Assembly (NCBI GenBank): GCA_036936605.1
Contig: JAUPFV010000002.1
Coordinates: forward strand, 321,424,893-321,488,892
Source of the DNA: Limnanthes douglasii subsp. nivea
Lineage: Eukaryota > Streptophyta > Magnoliopsida > Brassicales > Limnanthaceae
DNA length: 64,000 bases
Direction: 5' to 3'
Made by a program: the position numbers and the translations under genes. This document shows positions 10,022-21,480 of this stretch, piece after piece (position 1 is the stretch's first letter; every line of letters begins with the position of its first letter). Under the pieces are notes generated by a model. It searched no databases and was not told the origin of the DNA. It was given only the letters and a program-made list of their open reading frames with translations.

Positions 10022-10122
10022 ACCTTGCTTGAATATCCTTTCGATATTGATTGTTTATCTCCAAATGAACTCATTTGGTTATGGAGATAAACAATCAACA
10101 TCGAAGGATATTCAAGCAAGGT
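10022..10122. repeat. Foldback (inverted repeat) of about 47-bp arms
   Basis: The left arm 10022-10068 (starting ACCTTGCTTGAATATCC) is the near-exact reverse complement of 10071-10122 (ending GGATATTCAAGCAAGGT), with a 2-nt gap. The right arm carries a 6-nt insertion (around 10078-10083) and a couple of other differences. It can form a long hairpin. It could be a palindromic scar, a tiny foldback element or a small-RNA precursor. No terminal duplication was confirmed. Confidence 0.85.
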
Positions 10123-11599
10123 GGGAACTTCTTAAAACTTAAAAGTGAATACTTCAGGGAGTTCATCAGGGCCAACTCACTGAATCTAGCATTCATAATG
10201 TATAAATTTCAGGCATTGTTTAAATGTTATGTTTTTTTTTTTTCATTAAAACTTCCAATCAATGTTTTCGTAAGGTCTTTTTGCGTCGTCATGTTTTGGT
10301 CAGTCTATGTTTCTCCACTTTGAAGAGTTGCAATATTCTCATGGCCCTTTATTTTTTTTTTTATAGTATAACATATAATTGACCAATTATACTAGTCGGT
10401 AAAAAATATAATTCAGTTATGTCATCGTCATAGTATAATATTTTGAAACTATTTTCTTTTAGTAACCAAGAATATAATTCAACCTATCATAAAATAATCA
10501 ACCTATCACGCAACTAAAGATAAAGTTGTAATACCCTAATAGAAGTTACAATATTTATAATTTGTAGATTAGTGAAAGTATAATAATGCTGGATCTGAAC
10601 TTGCAAAATAGATTTTGCACAAATTGGACATTATCCAGCACACAAAATGATAGTATAGAACATGGTCACCAACCTGATCCCCTAAAACCATCATTCATCA
10701 GCAAGTTCACTTCGTCAAGGAGTGAATCATACCACAAAATTATCATCCATTAGCCCTCGTAGGTGCTCGAGGAGCCAATTACTACGAGGTCGTTCATCCC
10801 GCCAAGAACGTCAATAAAAGTTAAAAGTGGTTCAGCTAGAAACATGATATTGTTGTTTTAGCATTTGAATCAATGAGTTATTTTGTTCACTGTCCCCTTA
10901 GTTTATTATAAAAGAAATTTTAACTATATTTTAGAATGTATTAGATATTTGTTTGATGCATTTTTCTAATTAATAAAACCTAATTGTTTTATGTTTCTCT
11001 CGATTATTTATGTACTTTCATTGTCGATTGTAGTTCCTGATAAAGTGACCATGCTCAAATTTTCTATTTTATTGATGAAATCGTTTTCTTCTTTTCCTAA
11101 TCAATAAAATCTAGTTGTCTTTTATTTTTCTCAATTATCTATATATGTCTATTGTATAATAAGGCATCACATGTTTGTTTATATAAATTTATTTTTGATT
11201 ATATATTAATAATATTTTGTTTAAAAAACAACTTATATAATTTGGACTCTACCAAACATATATAGGTGTGAAATAGGTCTCACTTGCTCGTATGATATTT
11301 TCCTCTTTAGATCAAGGAATCCGCACGACTTTGCTCTTGGTTGTACTCTATAAATGTCTCATGAGATATTTAATTCACTTATATATTGTATATTATTTTC
11401 AATCTAATAGATGTGTTTATTCCAATAAGAATATTGCTCACATATCTACACGGATTATACCAAAAGCTAATTATGACTATAATCATTACATCAATCCTAG
11501 TTATAACTATAATCAACACAGTCAGTGATAATTATGACTATAAATATTAGAGTCAATTTGATTACATTCATGCCTAAATTAGTGAAACCATTCATTTAT
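10123..11599. other. Unassigned AT-rich sequence
   Basis: No coding homology is recognised. A less AT-rich patch at about 10660-10830 stands out by composition but matches nothing I know. Around 11465-11550 a short degenerate motif, AATTATGACTATAA, recurs about four times. Confidence 0.3.
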
Positions 11600-12600
11600 A
11601 TTTATTCTTCGATTACATTACAATAAAATTGCTGAAGAATTACCCACTATTCTCATATATATTGATGATATACTATCAAGTGACAATGACTTACATGAAA
11701 TCAAATTGCTAAATAATTACATACAACAATATTTTCACATTAAAGATCTCGGCGTGTTAAAATATTTTCTAGGTATTGATTTTTCTCGATCTAAGAGATG
11801 AATATTTATCTCTAAAAGATAATATGTATTAGATATTTTACAAGATACAGGATTTTCAGGAGTAAACACGACCAAATCCTAAGAGAGCATAATTTGAAAT
11901 TAATTGATAAAGACGGTAAACTACTTTATAACTCGACTAAATATCAAAGACTGGTTCGCAAGGTAAATATATGTGACAGCGACCATGACTGATACTTTTT
12001 ACTTAGTGCGTATATTAAGCCAATTTATGGGAGCACCTAGGAAGCAATGCTGGGAAGCAGTGTTAAGAGTCCTCTGTTACATCAAGAAATCACATGGTCG
12101 AGGTTTTTTTCATCTAAAAATAATCTGACACTGAGTGACTTTTTTATATAGGTTGGGGTGCATGTCGTATGTCAAAAGGGTATGCTTCTGGTTACTGTGT
12201 TTTTCTTGGCTCATCACTCATATCATGGAAATCAAAGAAACAAATTAATGTTTCACGACCATTTGTGGAATCAGATAATACAGTAATGTAAAATACTTAT
12301 TTGGAATTAACCTAATAGAGATAAATATAAAGATTTGAAGACCGACTTGGATAAACCGGCATTATTGTTTTGTGATAATTAATCAAACGACTTTACATAT
12401 TGCGGCTAATCCAGTTTTTCATGAGCGTACTAAGTACGTAAGGATTGATTGTCATATAATTCGATAAAAACTTCAAGCTGAAATAATTCATCCATGTTAT
12501 ATTTTAATACAAAGATGTAATTGGCACTTAAGAAAGATGAGTTTAATTTTTTATGTAGCAAGTTGGGACTCCTTGATTTACACTCCCCAACTTGAGTAAA
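11600..12600 (+). pseudogene. Ty1/Copia RT C-terminus and RNase H relic
   Basis: The order and motifs are those of the Copia pol 3' end. The RT active site Y-I-D-D-I is intact (about 11657-11671). It is followed by FHIKDLGVLKYFLGIDFSRS (about 11732-11793, ending at a stop), YVLDILQDTGFSG (about 11824-11860), then after frameshifts LSQFMGAPRKQCWEAVLR (about 12015-12070) and the RNase H segments YCVFLGSSLISWKSKKQ-like (about 12190-12245), [24 protein letters not shown] (about 12370-12436) and a final SKLG.LDLHTPQLE-like end (about 12560-12595). Stops and frameshifts rule out function. No LTR could be delimited next to it. It is a different family from the Copia relics at 24020-27740. Confidence 0.85.
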
Positions 12601-12605
12601 AAACA

Positions 12606-12870
12606 TTGAGTAATAAGAAGTCGAGTTTAAACTTTATTTTTAGCAGCAATAACATATTTGGCTGGAATAATATGAGTATTCATATTAGTTATTTGGACTT
12701 TAGTACCATCAATATCGTCAGTTTTAGCACCAACAGCTTGAACATTATTAGTCCAACTATCATCTTTATGGATACATTTTCCTTCATAATATTTGGAAGC
12801 GTAGCCTCTCTCATATCATTCATTTCTTTGTTTTCAATTTATTCAAGGAGGTTGCAATATCTGCACCATC
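12606..12870 (-). pseudogene. Second copy of the antisense-type coding relic
   Basis: It is homologous on the minus strand to 5471-5720 (see there), at both DNA and protein level. It abuts the Copia relic on the left and a Gypsy RNase H fragment on the right, so it is a fragment of a rearranged element. The product is unknown. Confidence 0.4.
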
Positions 12871-12969
12871 CTTATTAAAAATCAATAAAGGAAGAGAGTT
12901 AAAAATATTATATACCCTCAAAACTCGAACGACTATTAAGGTTCAAGTTTTAGTTAATTTTCGGGTCGA

Positions 12970-13750
12970 CTTTCATTCAAGCAGATCAGATGAGGAGACA
13001 TAAACAGGTCTTACCAGAAAATTCAATGTTGGTGGTTCGAACTGATGGTGGTTCTAGTATTTTGGGATCTAGTGCAGGAGTGCAGTTGGTTGCTCATTAT
13101 GGGGATGCAATGTTTCCAGCTATTAAATTTTATTTTCATGCATCGAATAATGAGGCTGAGTATGAAGCTGTGTTGGCTGGTTTTATTCTTGCGAATATTT
13201 GTGGGAAACTACAATATGTTTGGGAACATATTCACAATTAGTGGTAAATCATATGGCAGGTGATTCGGAGGCTGAGAAGGTTCTTTTAATTTTGTATATT
13301 CGCGAGCTTCAAAGTTTGGCTCTCCTGTTTGGCAAAGTAATTGTACAACATATTAATTGATGAGATAATATTGTTGTTGATTCTTTGCCAACAATTGTTT
13401 ATACAAAATAGTATTATTGGATATTGTTATAGGAGAGTCCTTTAATTTTAACACGGTCAGAGCAATGTAAACATGCTGAGGAGGTATTTGTCACACCAGA
13501 CGTAATTCGAGGTGATTGGAGAACTGATATCTTTAATTGTTTACTAAGATGAACGTTACATTAAGATGTAGAATTGGCTAAGAAATTAAGGTATAAGGCT
13601 CATGGTTATGTTGTATTGGATGGGATGTTATACAAAAAATGTTTGAGTAGGCCATTATTGTATTGTTTGGGTAAGCAAGAATCTCAAGAGATTTTATTTG
13701 AGTTGCATGATGGTGAGGGTTCAGCACACTGTGGTTTCAAGTCTTTGACA
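12970..13750 (+). pseudogene. Gypsy fragment: second RNase H and integrase zinc-binding region
   Basis: This is the same family as the minus-strand element at 31545-38298, in opposite orientation. From about 12977 it reads a linker, then the Tat-type RNase H: RTDGGSS, FYFHASNNEAEYEAVLAGF (about 13126-13185) and, after a frame change, QLVVNHMAGDSEAEKV. It continues with a spacer (ELAKKLRYKAHGYVVLDGML, about 13570-13630) and the integrase N-terminal zinc region (ELHDGEGSAHCGFKSL, about 13701-13748). The homology stops abruptly at about 13750, where a LINE begins, so the LINE insertion or a deletion truncated it. Confidence 0.85.
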
Positions 13751-13751
13751 T

Positions 13752-14512
13752 GACCCATGGCTCCTTCCCTCATCCATTGCTGCCCACTATGGCTCCAACA
13801 TCATTATTGACTCGCGGCTGGGAAATAACCTAAAGGTTTCTGACATCATCCGTAATGGTGACTGGAATTGACATGTAAACTTAAGATTGGCAAAAGCTCG
13901 AAGTCACGCTCATCTTGAGGAAATTCACAACCTTATTCTCACTCTTCCTCAACCCAACATCCTCTCGATGGATGTTCCTTTCTTGGTCGTAAAGGATGGA
14001 TGCAACTCTTTCACAATTAAACACACGTACAACGCTATTCGTTCGCCTACCCCAAAAGTGGGGTGGGCAGGGTTAGTATGAAATAATTACAATATTTTTT
14101 CGTCATTCTTTTATCTCTTGGCTGACTATTATGGGAAAGCTTTCCACGAGAGAGAAGCTACTCAATTGGGGTCTAAACACCCCATCTGAATGTTCCTTAT
14201 GCAACTTTGCTCATGAACTTACACATCATCTCCTCTTTGGCTGACCCATGTAATTATCATTGACACATACTCATAATCTACCTTTATTATTGCAGGTTTT
14301 CCTCAGTCTGGAGTGAATCATGGTCATTTCCGTTCAGATGCACTCAGAGTCTCCACCCAGCTACCTAGTCATTACTGCATGTTATTTGCTTTTGTATTCG
14401 ACTTATCTAGTATGCCATACCCCTTCTTCTATGGCTATTTGATTTTGATTTTAATTTGTATTTCCTCGGGGTATACCCCAAGCTTTTCTGTATGAACAAT
14501 TTATTTAATTTA
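13752..14512 (+). pseudogene. LINE 3' end: RT-associated zinc-binding domain and tail
   Basis: The segment encodes the C-terminal part of a plant LINE ORF2: HGSLPSSIAAHYGSN-type residues, a D-I-I-R-N-G-D-W-N-W motif (about 13845-13870), then ARSHAHLEEIHNLILTLPQP, and VGWAGLVWNN (about 14058-14088). It ends in the zf-RVT region, where a frame change is needed: W.LNTPSECSLCNFAHELTHH (about 14165-14230). The last roughly 250 bp resemble the usual plant LINE 3' untranslated region (a T-rich stretch with CCTCGGGGTATACCCC, then TTTCTGTATGAA). It is 5' truncated at the Gypsy junction, as is typical of LINE insertions, and frameshifted. Confidence 0.85.
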
Positions 14513-14667
14513 AAGTCCTTCTACAAAAACAAAAATAGGCGAAAAAAGACGCAGAGCTGCGTTTTATTCCGGTTCATTTAAAAAACATACAACGATAGTT
14601 TTATTTCAAATTTAGGTTGGTTTAAATCTTTTTCCTTACAAATTTTTATTGCAAATATCTATGATAA

Positions 14668-14812
14668 AATGATGTCGTTGAAAAATTTCACAGCTAAAAT
14701 AGATTCCTATAATCAGATCAGTTACAGTAGTAAAATTATTCAGCATATTTGTGTACATATAAATTGATAATCCTAAATACATAATTGAAACTACCACTGT
14801 ATATAGACATAC
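14668..14812. repeat. Dispersed repeat R2, flank copy
   Basis: It aligns with 21890-22022, sharing CGTTGAAAAATTTCACAG, ATAATCAGATCAGTTAC, AAAATTATTCAGCATAT and ATATAGACATACA. The flank copy has a small insertion near 14743. It is an old dispersed repeat of unknown origin. Confidence 0.75.
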
Positions 14813-15074
14813 ACTTTTGTATAATTTAGTATTTTATAGAAGTTTGAAGTTTGATTTGGGAAACTTAGACAATTAAAATTCCATCTACCAATAGACATAA
14901 AGAAATGAACTAGCATATTTCAAATCATCCATACCATTTTCTATTTTAGTTTATTATATTAAAAAAAATTACAATTTTATTTTTCATATTGATTTTAATT
15001 TCGATCAATTCTATAGTTGCTATGAAACTTTTGTACGTTAAACTCTTGTATGGTCAATTACAAGGCATTGAACA

Positions 15075-15255
15075 GTAAATCGTCCCTCGACTATCGCGTT
15101 TGGTGGCAGATAGTCCCTTGACTTTCAAATGTCCGTTGACAGTCCCTGGAGTATCGCGTTTGGATAAAGTTAGTCCATCAGATCCTCTGATCCATGAGAG
15201 GCTGCCACCTGTCACCATAGTCCCTAGATTTTTGTATCACCACTAGTCCCTCGAG
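15075..15255. repeat. Interspersed AGTCCCT motif block
   Basis: The heptamer AGTCCCT, or a one-base variant, followed by C/T-G-A/G and often CTATCGCGTTTGG, recurs about five to six times in about 180 bp. The GC content is much higher than in the flanks. Blocks of this style are common in plant intergenic DNA as fragments of non-autonomous elements, but I cannot assign a family. Confidence 0.5.
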
Positions 15256-15303
15256 TTTAGGTCAAACCCAAAATGTAGAATATTACGGAAAACTAAACTA
15301 TGA

Positions 15304-15358
15304 ATTATGAATTTAACAATCTTAGATTAAATTATGAATTTAACAATCTTAGATTAAA
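15304..15358. repeat. 27-bp tandem duplication
   Basis: A 27-bp unit beginning TTATGAATTTAACAATCTTA occurs at 15305 and again at 15332, exactly. Confidence 0.9.
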
Positions 15359-15999
15359 TATCGAATTCGCCCATTGCAAAGAAAATATCTTTATATTACA
15401 TAAAGAATATCTAAGTCTTACAGATTAAATAAGATTATATATGAGTGGAAATGCTAGAGATAAAATATAAATTTTATAAATCTTAGCTTAAATATGAAAT
15501 TTTCAAATGCGGGAGAATTAGATGTCTCAGTTGCAATATTTATCTAATTTAAAATATTATTTGGGGATATCTAATTTAGAATATTTAATATCTAATTCAA
15601 AATTTATAATATTTAAATTATATCTTTTAGAGAGTAATTTAATATATTTTAATTATAACTTTCGAATATCAAATTTGGGACTTGCAAATATAATATATAA
15701 TTAAACTTTTTTTGTAAAAAGATTTTAAAATAAATAAAAGCGTTCATATATTTTCCTGGGCATATCCCGAAGTAATACTACAACAATAGAGAAAATAATT
15801 GCAAGATGCCATAGAAAGAAATTTGGAACAATAGATAAAAATGAAAGCAGCACATTTTCATGCTCTAATAAGTAGGTAGGTGAGAGAAACTTCGTATATC
15901 TCGAATCAGGAATCCAAGCTCCACTCAATACTGTAAATACCTGCATTAAAATAATGATATTGCTAGTTTTAAATGATACTTCTATGGCTAGCTAGTTTT

Positions 16000-16625
16000 T
16001 GTACCATGGAATCTGAATCGGAGATCCGAAAAGATTTGAAATGATATCGAAGATGTCAAGGCAGGAGCGGATCCAAAATTTCTTGAATTTCGTTCTTTCC
16101 AAACATGGTAAGTGACCTCGTTGAAACAAGTACACCAAGTACAATGGTCTCGAGAATTGGACCATCTTGACGCCTCGAGAATCCAAGATTGTTAGCAAGA
16201 GGAATGGAATGGAAAACCAAGTTTAATGCTTGTAAAAGTCCAGATACTCTAAGTGAAACTACACTCAAAGAGGATATAAGATGTTGTTTCCGGATCAGAA
16301 TTGCAAAGGGTGCAAACAATAGGGGTGTTTTATCCCGAAGGTTATCTCTAGTGACAAGCTTACCTTTTAAAGCCAACCAAGATATAAAAGAATGACATGG
16401 TATGTTGAATTTGTTCTATACTAACCCCGCCCATCCCTTTTCTGGGATAGGCTTCCGAATAGCGTTCTATGTGGATTTTATTGTGAACTTGTTGCCTCCG
16501 TCTTTAGTAACCCAAAATGGAACATCTCTTGAGAGGATTTTTTGATGTGGAAGCGAGATAATAAGCTTGTTGATTTCTTCAAGAGGAGCACGACTTCGAG
16601 TCCTAGCCGATCGTAAGTTTGAAGG
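16000..16625 (-). pseudogene. LINE 3' end, minus strand
   Basis: On the minus strand it reads in the same order as the LINE at 13752-14240. It begins with APLEEINKLIISLP and SRDVPFWVTKDGGN (about 16600-16500), then a degenerate Y-N-A-I-R, then GWAGLV.NKFNIP and HSFISWLALKGKLVTRDNL (about 16440-16320). A frame shift then leads to the zinc region CTLCNSDPETTSY (about 16310-16270) and VWKERNSRNF (about 16110-16075). It is a related but distinct copy from 13752-14512 and lies in inverted orientation to it. An apparent 106-codon open frame here (16056-16376) mixes true and shifted frames and is not a gene. Confidence 0.8.
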
Positions 16626-16899
16626 CCACTTTCACTCACCATTTATGATTTTATTGACCTTTTAGTTAAGCGAACTATTATTACAGACATATGTTAAATA
16701 GAATTAGAAAATTTATAAGATTATATAAAAAAATATAGAAGAGAAACGTGTACGGTATAAGGAAACTTTCTTTCAGACTATTAAAATGGACACCTAAATT
16801 TAATCACAATTGGAGTGCCCTGAAACTCCAGTTTGGGTTTCATTCTTAAAGATTCAAATTATCTTTATAACTTTGGTTCAATAAACATATTGCTAAGGC
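16626..16899. other. No gene seen
   Basis: Short unassigned sequence between LINE fragments of opposite orientation. Confidence 0.3.
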
Positions 16900-17780
16900 A
16901 ATTGGATTTTTCTTTACAATTTTGATCCTAAAAAGCAATACAGCAAGCTTTAACTATTGTAAAGTGTGGTTCATTGCTGATGTAACAACTAATTTCCCCC
17001 AAAAACTAGGGATTAGTTTGGGAAAGTTGATGGTTACTGGCAGGATATCACCTATGGTGATATCCCTTCATATTGCACAACTTGTAATCACTTGTGACAC
17101 AAAGAAAATTGATGTAATATGGAAAACAACGAATACAACCTGGTGAAAAGCGAAGCAAGATCTCCAATAAATAAGACATCAAAAAAGATAAATGGACATA
17201 TTTAAATGAAGAAAAATCTCCAATAGGAATAGTCCACAACTACAACAATCTAATAACAGCTGGTTATCAAAATATTATATACCAAATTTCATTTAATCCA
17301 CAAATAAAATGGAAAATTTACAACACAAAAGTAACATTAATAAAGAATATTATAGATTAGTGTTGACTTCAACACATGAAAGTTCAGATGAAGTCAAAAA
17401 AAAATTAATGCTTTTAATATAATTGACTATAGTAATAACATACCATTATCTAATAAGATAAATTCAACTGGAAATGATATAGAATCTCCTAAGTATTCAA
17501 GATCAACAGCCCTTCCATCAATAATGAAAAAAAACATTAAATAAAGAAAACACCAAAAATCGTTCAAAAAGGTAAAAAATGTCTAAGTAAAAAATAATTA
17601 TAGGTTCCAATTACTATACATTATTTAAGCTGGACTGACCATGGTGTGGGCAATAAAGAAACCTTAAGAAGATTAAAATCATTAATAAAACCATAAAATA
17701 TTGATTTCATTGTTCTTTAAAAGCCAATGATATCAATTCATAAAGTGGACAAAATTTCAAAATAAACACCGTTGATGTTA
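16900..17780 (+). pseudogene. LINE ORF1 zinc knuckle to ORF2 start, flank copy
   Basis: At about 17035-17115 the frame GYWQDITYGDIPSYCTTCNH shows the end of the plant LINE ORF1 (DUF4283-associated) with a zinc knuckle of exact C-x2-C-x4-H-x4-C spacing, though two positions are stop codons. From 17118 to about 17770 the DNA aligns closely with 22340-23060 of the tandem unit: ORF1 C-terminus, spacer, and the beginning of the ORF2 endonuclease (HGVGNKETLRRLKSLI, about 17640-17690). It lacks about 63 bp that the unit copy has near 22378. It ends soon after the endonuclease start. Confidence 0.75.
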
Positions 17781-19390
17781 CTACCTTCAGCTATAGAGTC
17801 AGCTATAGAGAGATCCATACCTTAAAAAATGAATGGAATGAGAGGAACAACGTGGAATGTAACATCTACATTTTCTCATAAATTAAATGTGTAAGCTTAA
17901 AAAATTCTTCTTAGTCACAATATTAAACCATACAACCATTATTTATTTTGATTATTTTAACTTTCTCAATAGTAATTATCTTCATCATATTTTCCCATTT
18001 ATAAAAAAAATAAAAAAGATTGTAACAATAACAACAAGCAAATAAATGATTAAAAATATCAATAAACTAGGTGTACAAGATTGAAAGAATATGGAATAAG
18101 AAAGTGGAGAGAGAAAGTAAATGAAGGACATGAGTGGGTATTTATATCAAAACGTATTAATAAATTTAAATCTTTAACTTTTTACGACTGGGATTAACTT
18201 GTAAGACAAATAGTTTGGATCGAAATAAGGTTCGAGTACCAGAATTATAAAAGGGGAAGAATGTGCACGTGCCTGGCTAAAAAAAGACTTGCATATATAT
18301 GTAAATTTCTTCCACTAACTTGTTTATTAACCAAAATATAAATAGATTTCTTTCAATTTCACAAGCTTTATCACTAAAAAACCATAATAAATATAAATCT
18401 CCTATAATGGATATTACTTTCCCTTACAAATATTTACCAGCATATTTTGGCAAGAACCACAAACCTAATATTCAGACACTGAATGATTAAAAAACTCGAA
18501 GATGTTCCCTAATAATGTTTATCTCTTACCTCAATCTTTGCCAACAAATAGGAGGGTTACTAAGCAAGTTAAAGAAAATAAACATATAGACACCCATAAT
18601 ATTCCAAAATTATAGAAGTGGAAAATAAATTGGTAGAGTTTTTCGTCATCATTCGACCTTGGGGGGCACTCGGGTACCTTTAGAAGAAGCTCGCCCAAAA
18701 AACAATCATAGAATCTTGAAGTTATCAAAGAATAATCAACACGTTATATATCAACCTACCAGATGTTAGTTTCACTCTTTCCTTTCAGGAAAATAAAGTT
18801 CTTAACCCTTAAGGAAGGTTTTTGTCAGCGAATGTTTTTAATAAGACAAGAACGGTTTGGTACTAAACAATTCCAAGACGTGTCTATTAACAGTTCAGCT
18901 ATGATAAGTTAGAATCAATAGTTCGTAAGACTTTTAAAAGACTAAACGAAGATGGTTGACATAAATATTTCAATATGAAAAATATGTAAGATGTAATAGC
19001 TTCGAATGTGAAGACAGATGTTCGGTAGAGAACAAGTTCAAACGTCCAATCCTCGGCTAACACCAAGAAATGTTTCGACAAATGTGAGTAGATTCTTTGG
19101 ACAACCAAAACTTGTCATTCTTTGTTACTCAGACAAGGACTAAGGGGTACGGCTAAAGAGATAAATGGTATGACCCATCAATACTGCTTCATCAATCATT
19201 TCAGTACTAAAAAATCTAAAACAATCAGTAAATTATATGATTTCTAAGTGGTTAGAATAAGATAATACTAAATTTTCCTAATATCTTATAAATGAATTTT
19301 GTAATAGTAAAATCTATAAATAAATAACCATGAATTAAATACCCATTCATCTATTTTATTATAGATTTTATCATAATTTTTTTTTTCAGA
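17781..19390. other. Unassigned AT-rich sequence
   Basis: I recognise no domain, RNA gene or element boundary here. Short open stretches on the minus strand (18531-18728 and 18899-19108) match no family. Confidence 0.3.
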
Positions 19391-19407
19391 ACAGTGATTT
19401 ATCTCAA

Positions 19408-19545
19408 GTCGAAACCCTAATTGATTCTAACAAAGAAATCAAACCCCAATCGAAATCCTAATCGAATCTAACAAAGGAATCTAACAACAATCGAAACCCT
19501 AATCGAATCTAACAAAGAAATCCAACTTCAAACCCTAATAGAAAA
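19408..19545. repeat. Degenerate about 35-bp repeat with telobox motifs
   Basis: About four units of the pattern AATCGAAACCCTAATCGAAT followed by CTAACAAAGAAATC. The plant telobox AAACCCTAA occurs intact at about 19412, 19494 and 19530, and once as AAATCCTAA. Teloboxes are known in promoters of growth-related plant genes and in subtelomeric DNA. With no gene next to it, I treat it as part of an uncharacterised non-autonomous element. Confidence 0.65.
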
Positions 19546-19580
19546 ATGAAGAAGCAAAGAAAATGAATAAATCATACCTT

Positions 19581-19751
19581 CTCCAATGCTTCTCTCTTCG
19601 AATCTGTTTTGTAAGGTAGTGATAATGGTGAAGAATGGGTTTTCTTCTCCAAAGTTTATCTCTCTTCGAATCTGTTTTGTAAGGTAGTGATAATCGTGAA
19701 AATGGGTTTTCCTATTTGTAAGGTAGTGATAATGGTGAAGAATGGGTTTTG
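19581..19751. repeat. About 65-bp tandem repeat, 2.6 units
   Basis: Units at 19581-19646 and 19647-19710 and a partial one at 19711-19751 share TCTCTTCGAATCTGTTTTGT, AAGGTAGTGATAAT and GAAAATGGGTTTT. They directly follow the telobox repeat and look like part of the same element. Confidence 0.8.
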
Positions 19752-20000
19752 TTGTACTGAATGGGTAATGATATGTTAGGGTAACGGGTAAAAGGGAAAA
19801 TTTGTAACTTCCTTTATGTAGGAAATAATATCATGGAGGTTTTTTCAAATTATGGAGGAAATAATAAATTCCATGGAGGAAATAGCTTTGGCCTATTATC
19901 AAACTTTTCAGAATATTTTTGGTTGTCAAAGTATTTAATTTAGATTTCTAAATGAAATATGGGTTTAAAATTATAGTTTTAATTAGAAACTATAAATATA
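19752..20000. other. Left boundary of the tandem array
   Basis: AT-rich sequence with no gene. The match with the start of copies 2 and 3 begins at 19999/20000, preceded here by AAACTATAAA, whereas copies 2 and 3 are preceded by TAACTACTACT. Confidence 0.5.
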
Positions 20001-20395
20001 AATTTTATTTTAAAATAAATAAAAACAAGTTAAATTTTTAATAATTTAACTTTAAAGTTTAGGAGAGACTTTTAAGTCCTAAATTTTATATATTAAATAA
20101 AACTTAGTTTGTGACCGGACCAGTGTATTTAAGTATCTTATAACAAATTTAAAATTCATACATTGTATACGGTAATAATAACATAGCACTTGTAATGAAA
20201 ATAAGTTAAACAACTCAAATTAAAACTATTTCAACATTTACTCTCAAAATCAAAAATAATAATTTATATTACTGTTTCAACATTAGCTTTAACCCTTAGA
20301 AGGACACACGTAATTATGGATACATTACATTCATTCATCGAATGATTTGTTATAAACATTATAAATTCAACCGTTAACCATTTAAAATATTCAAC

Positions 20396-20672
20396 TAATA
20401 TTAGATAGTGTGTTAAAAAAAGTATTGGAATATTATTAAACATTGTTTCCGCCGCATCATATTTTCTCTTTATTTTATATCTTATTTTACTCGATTTGAA
20501 CACTCTACTTGTGGTGTGTAGTATATGTCTTGTTAAATATCTTTCCATCCGCTTGACCTCATCTCATGTTCAGATAATTTTTTCAATGTATTTGTTAATT
20601 CTAAATTAATAATAATATACTTATTCATCTTAACCCCTACACGATGTTCACTCAATCCAAAACTTTCATACA
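20396..20672. repeat. Dispersed repeat R1, unit copy 1
   Basis: Homologous to 9293-9570 in the flank (see there). It also occurs at 40069-40345 and 59719-59995 as part of the tandem copies. The sequence on either side (20001-20395 and 20673-21117) is AT-rich and unassigned. Confidence 0.75.
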
Positions 20673-21117
20673 AGTAGTATAAAACCTCTTTAATTCTCAT
20701 ATATCACCCGTGTATTTTTATATATGTCAGTGTTATATGAATGTCGGTAGAGAGTGTTGGTTCTATTGCTACCCCTCGCATATCAATCACTCATATTTAC
20801 TACATTTTCAACCTTATTTTAAATCTGGTTTAGGACAGTCAATTTTTCTAAGTTTGGTCATTGTGTATTTTTTTCTTTTGCTTTATGTGGAACTCTTCCC
20901 GTCCCGAACATCGCTAGTAAACATTCGTCAAACCAAAAATGCTATATCATCTTAAATTAATTTTATAAAAAACGAATGCAGAACATAATATATTTTCTAA
21001 ACAAAGTTCACCTTTATTGTTAGATCATTTGTAGTCGTACTTTTTAAATCTGCATGTCAAGTAATGCCAACTACATATGTATTAATAGTATTAATTTTGA
21101 TCCATCCTTAACTTTTA

Positions 21118-21480
21118 TCTTTTACAAAAATAAATTTGATTTGATTTTCATATATTTTTAAAAAGATATATTTTTTAAATAAAAAAATTGATTTTGTTTC
21201 TATGTATTATTTAAAATATATGTTAAATATTAGTTTTGATTTTTTTATTTGCTCGAGTATATTCTAAAAATACTTTTTAAATAATAAAGTTGATTTTATT
21301 TCATGCATCTTTTCTATAAAAATTGATTTTATTTCTATTAGCTTTTCAAAAATATCTTTTATGTAATGAATTTGATTTTAGTTCCATGTATCTTTTAAAA
21401 TATCTTTTAAATATTGGAATTTATTTTGTTATATGATTATATCATATTTTTAAAATATCTTTTAAAATAATATGTTAAAA
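21118..21480. repeat. Very AT-rich degenerate tandem array
   Basis: About six to seven diverged units of roughly 50-60 bp share AATTTGATTTTATTTCTATG and TATCTTTTAAAATATCTTTT with variation. The other copies are at about 40791-41153 and 60441-60803. No coding capacity. It may act as a nuclear-matrix-like AT block, but that is speculation. Confidence 0.6.

Larger units (their letters stand above)
14813..15998. other. Unassigned region with two small tandem repeats
   Basis: No gene is recognised. It contains the AGTCCCT-type repeat at 15075-15255 and a 27-bp direct duplication at 15304-15358. The rest (15360-15960) is very AT-rich with loose repetition of ATCTAATTTA/ATATTTAA motifs. Confidence 0.4.

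Noticed and set aside
20264..20955. Small frames (94 and 81 codons) present in all three array copies
   Set aside because: Conservation between copies is uninformative because the copies are nearly identical DNA. The sequence belongs to a dispersed repeat and neighbouring AT-rich DNA, with no family match.
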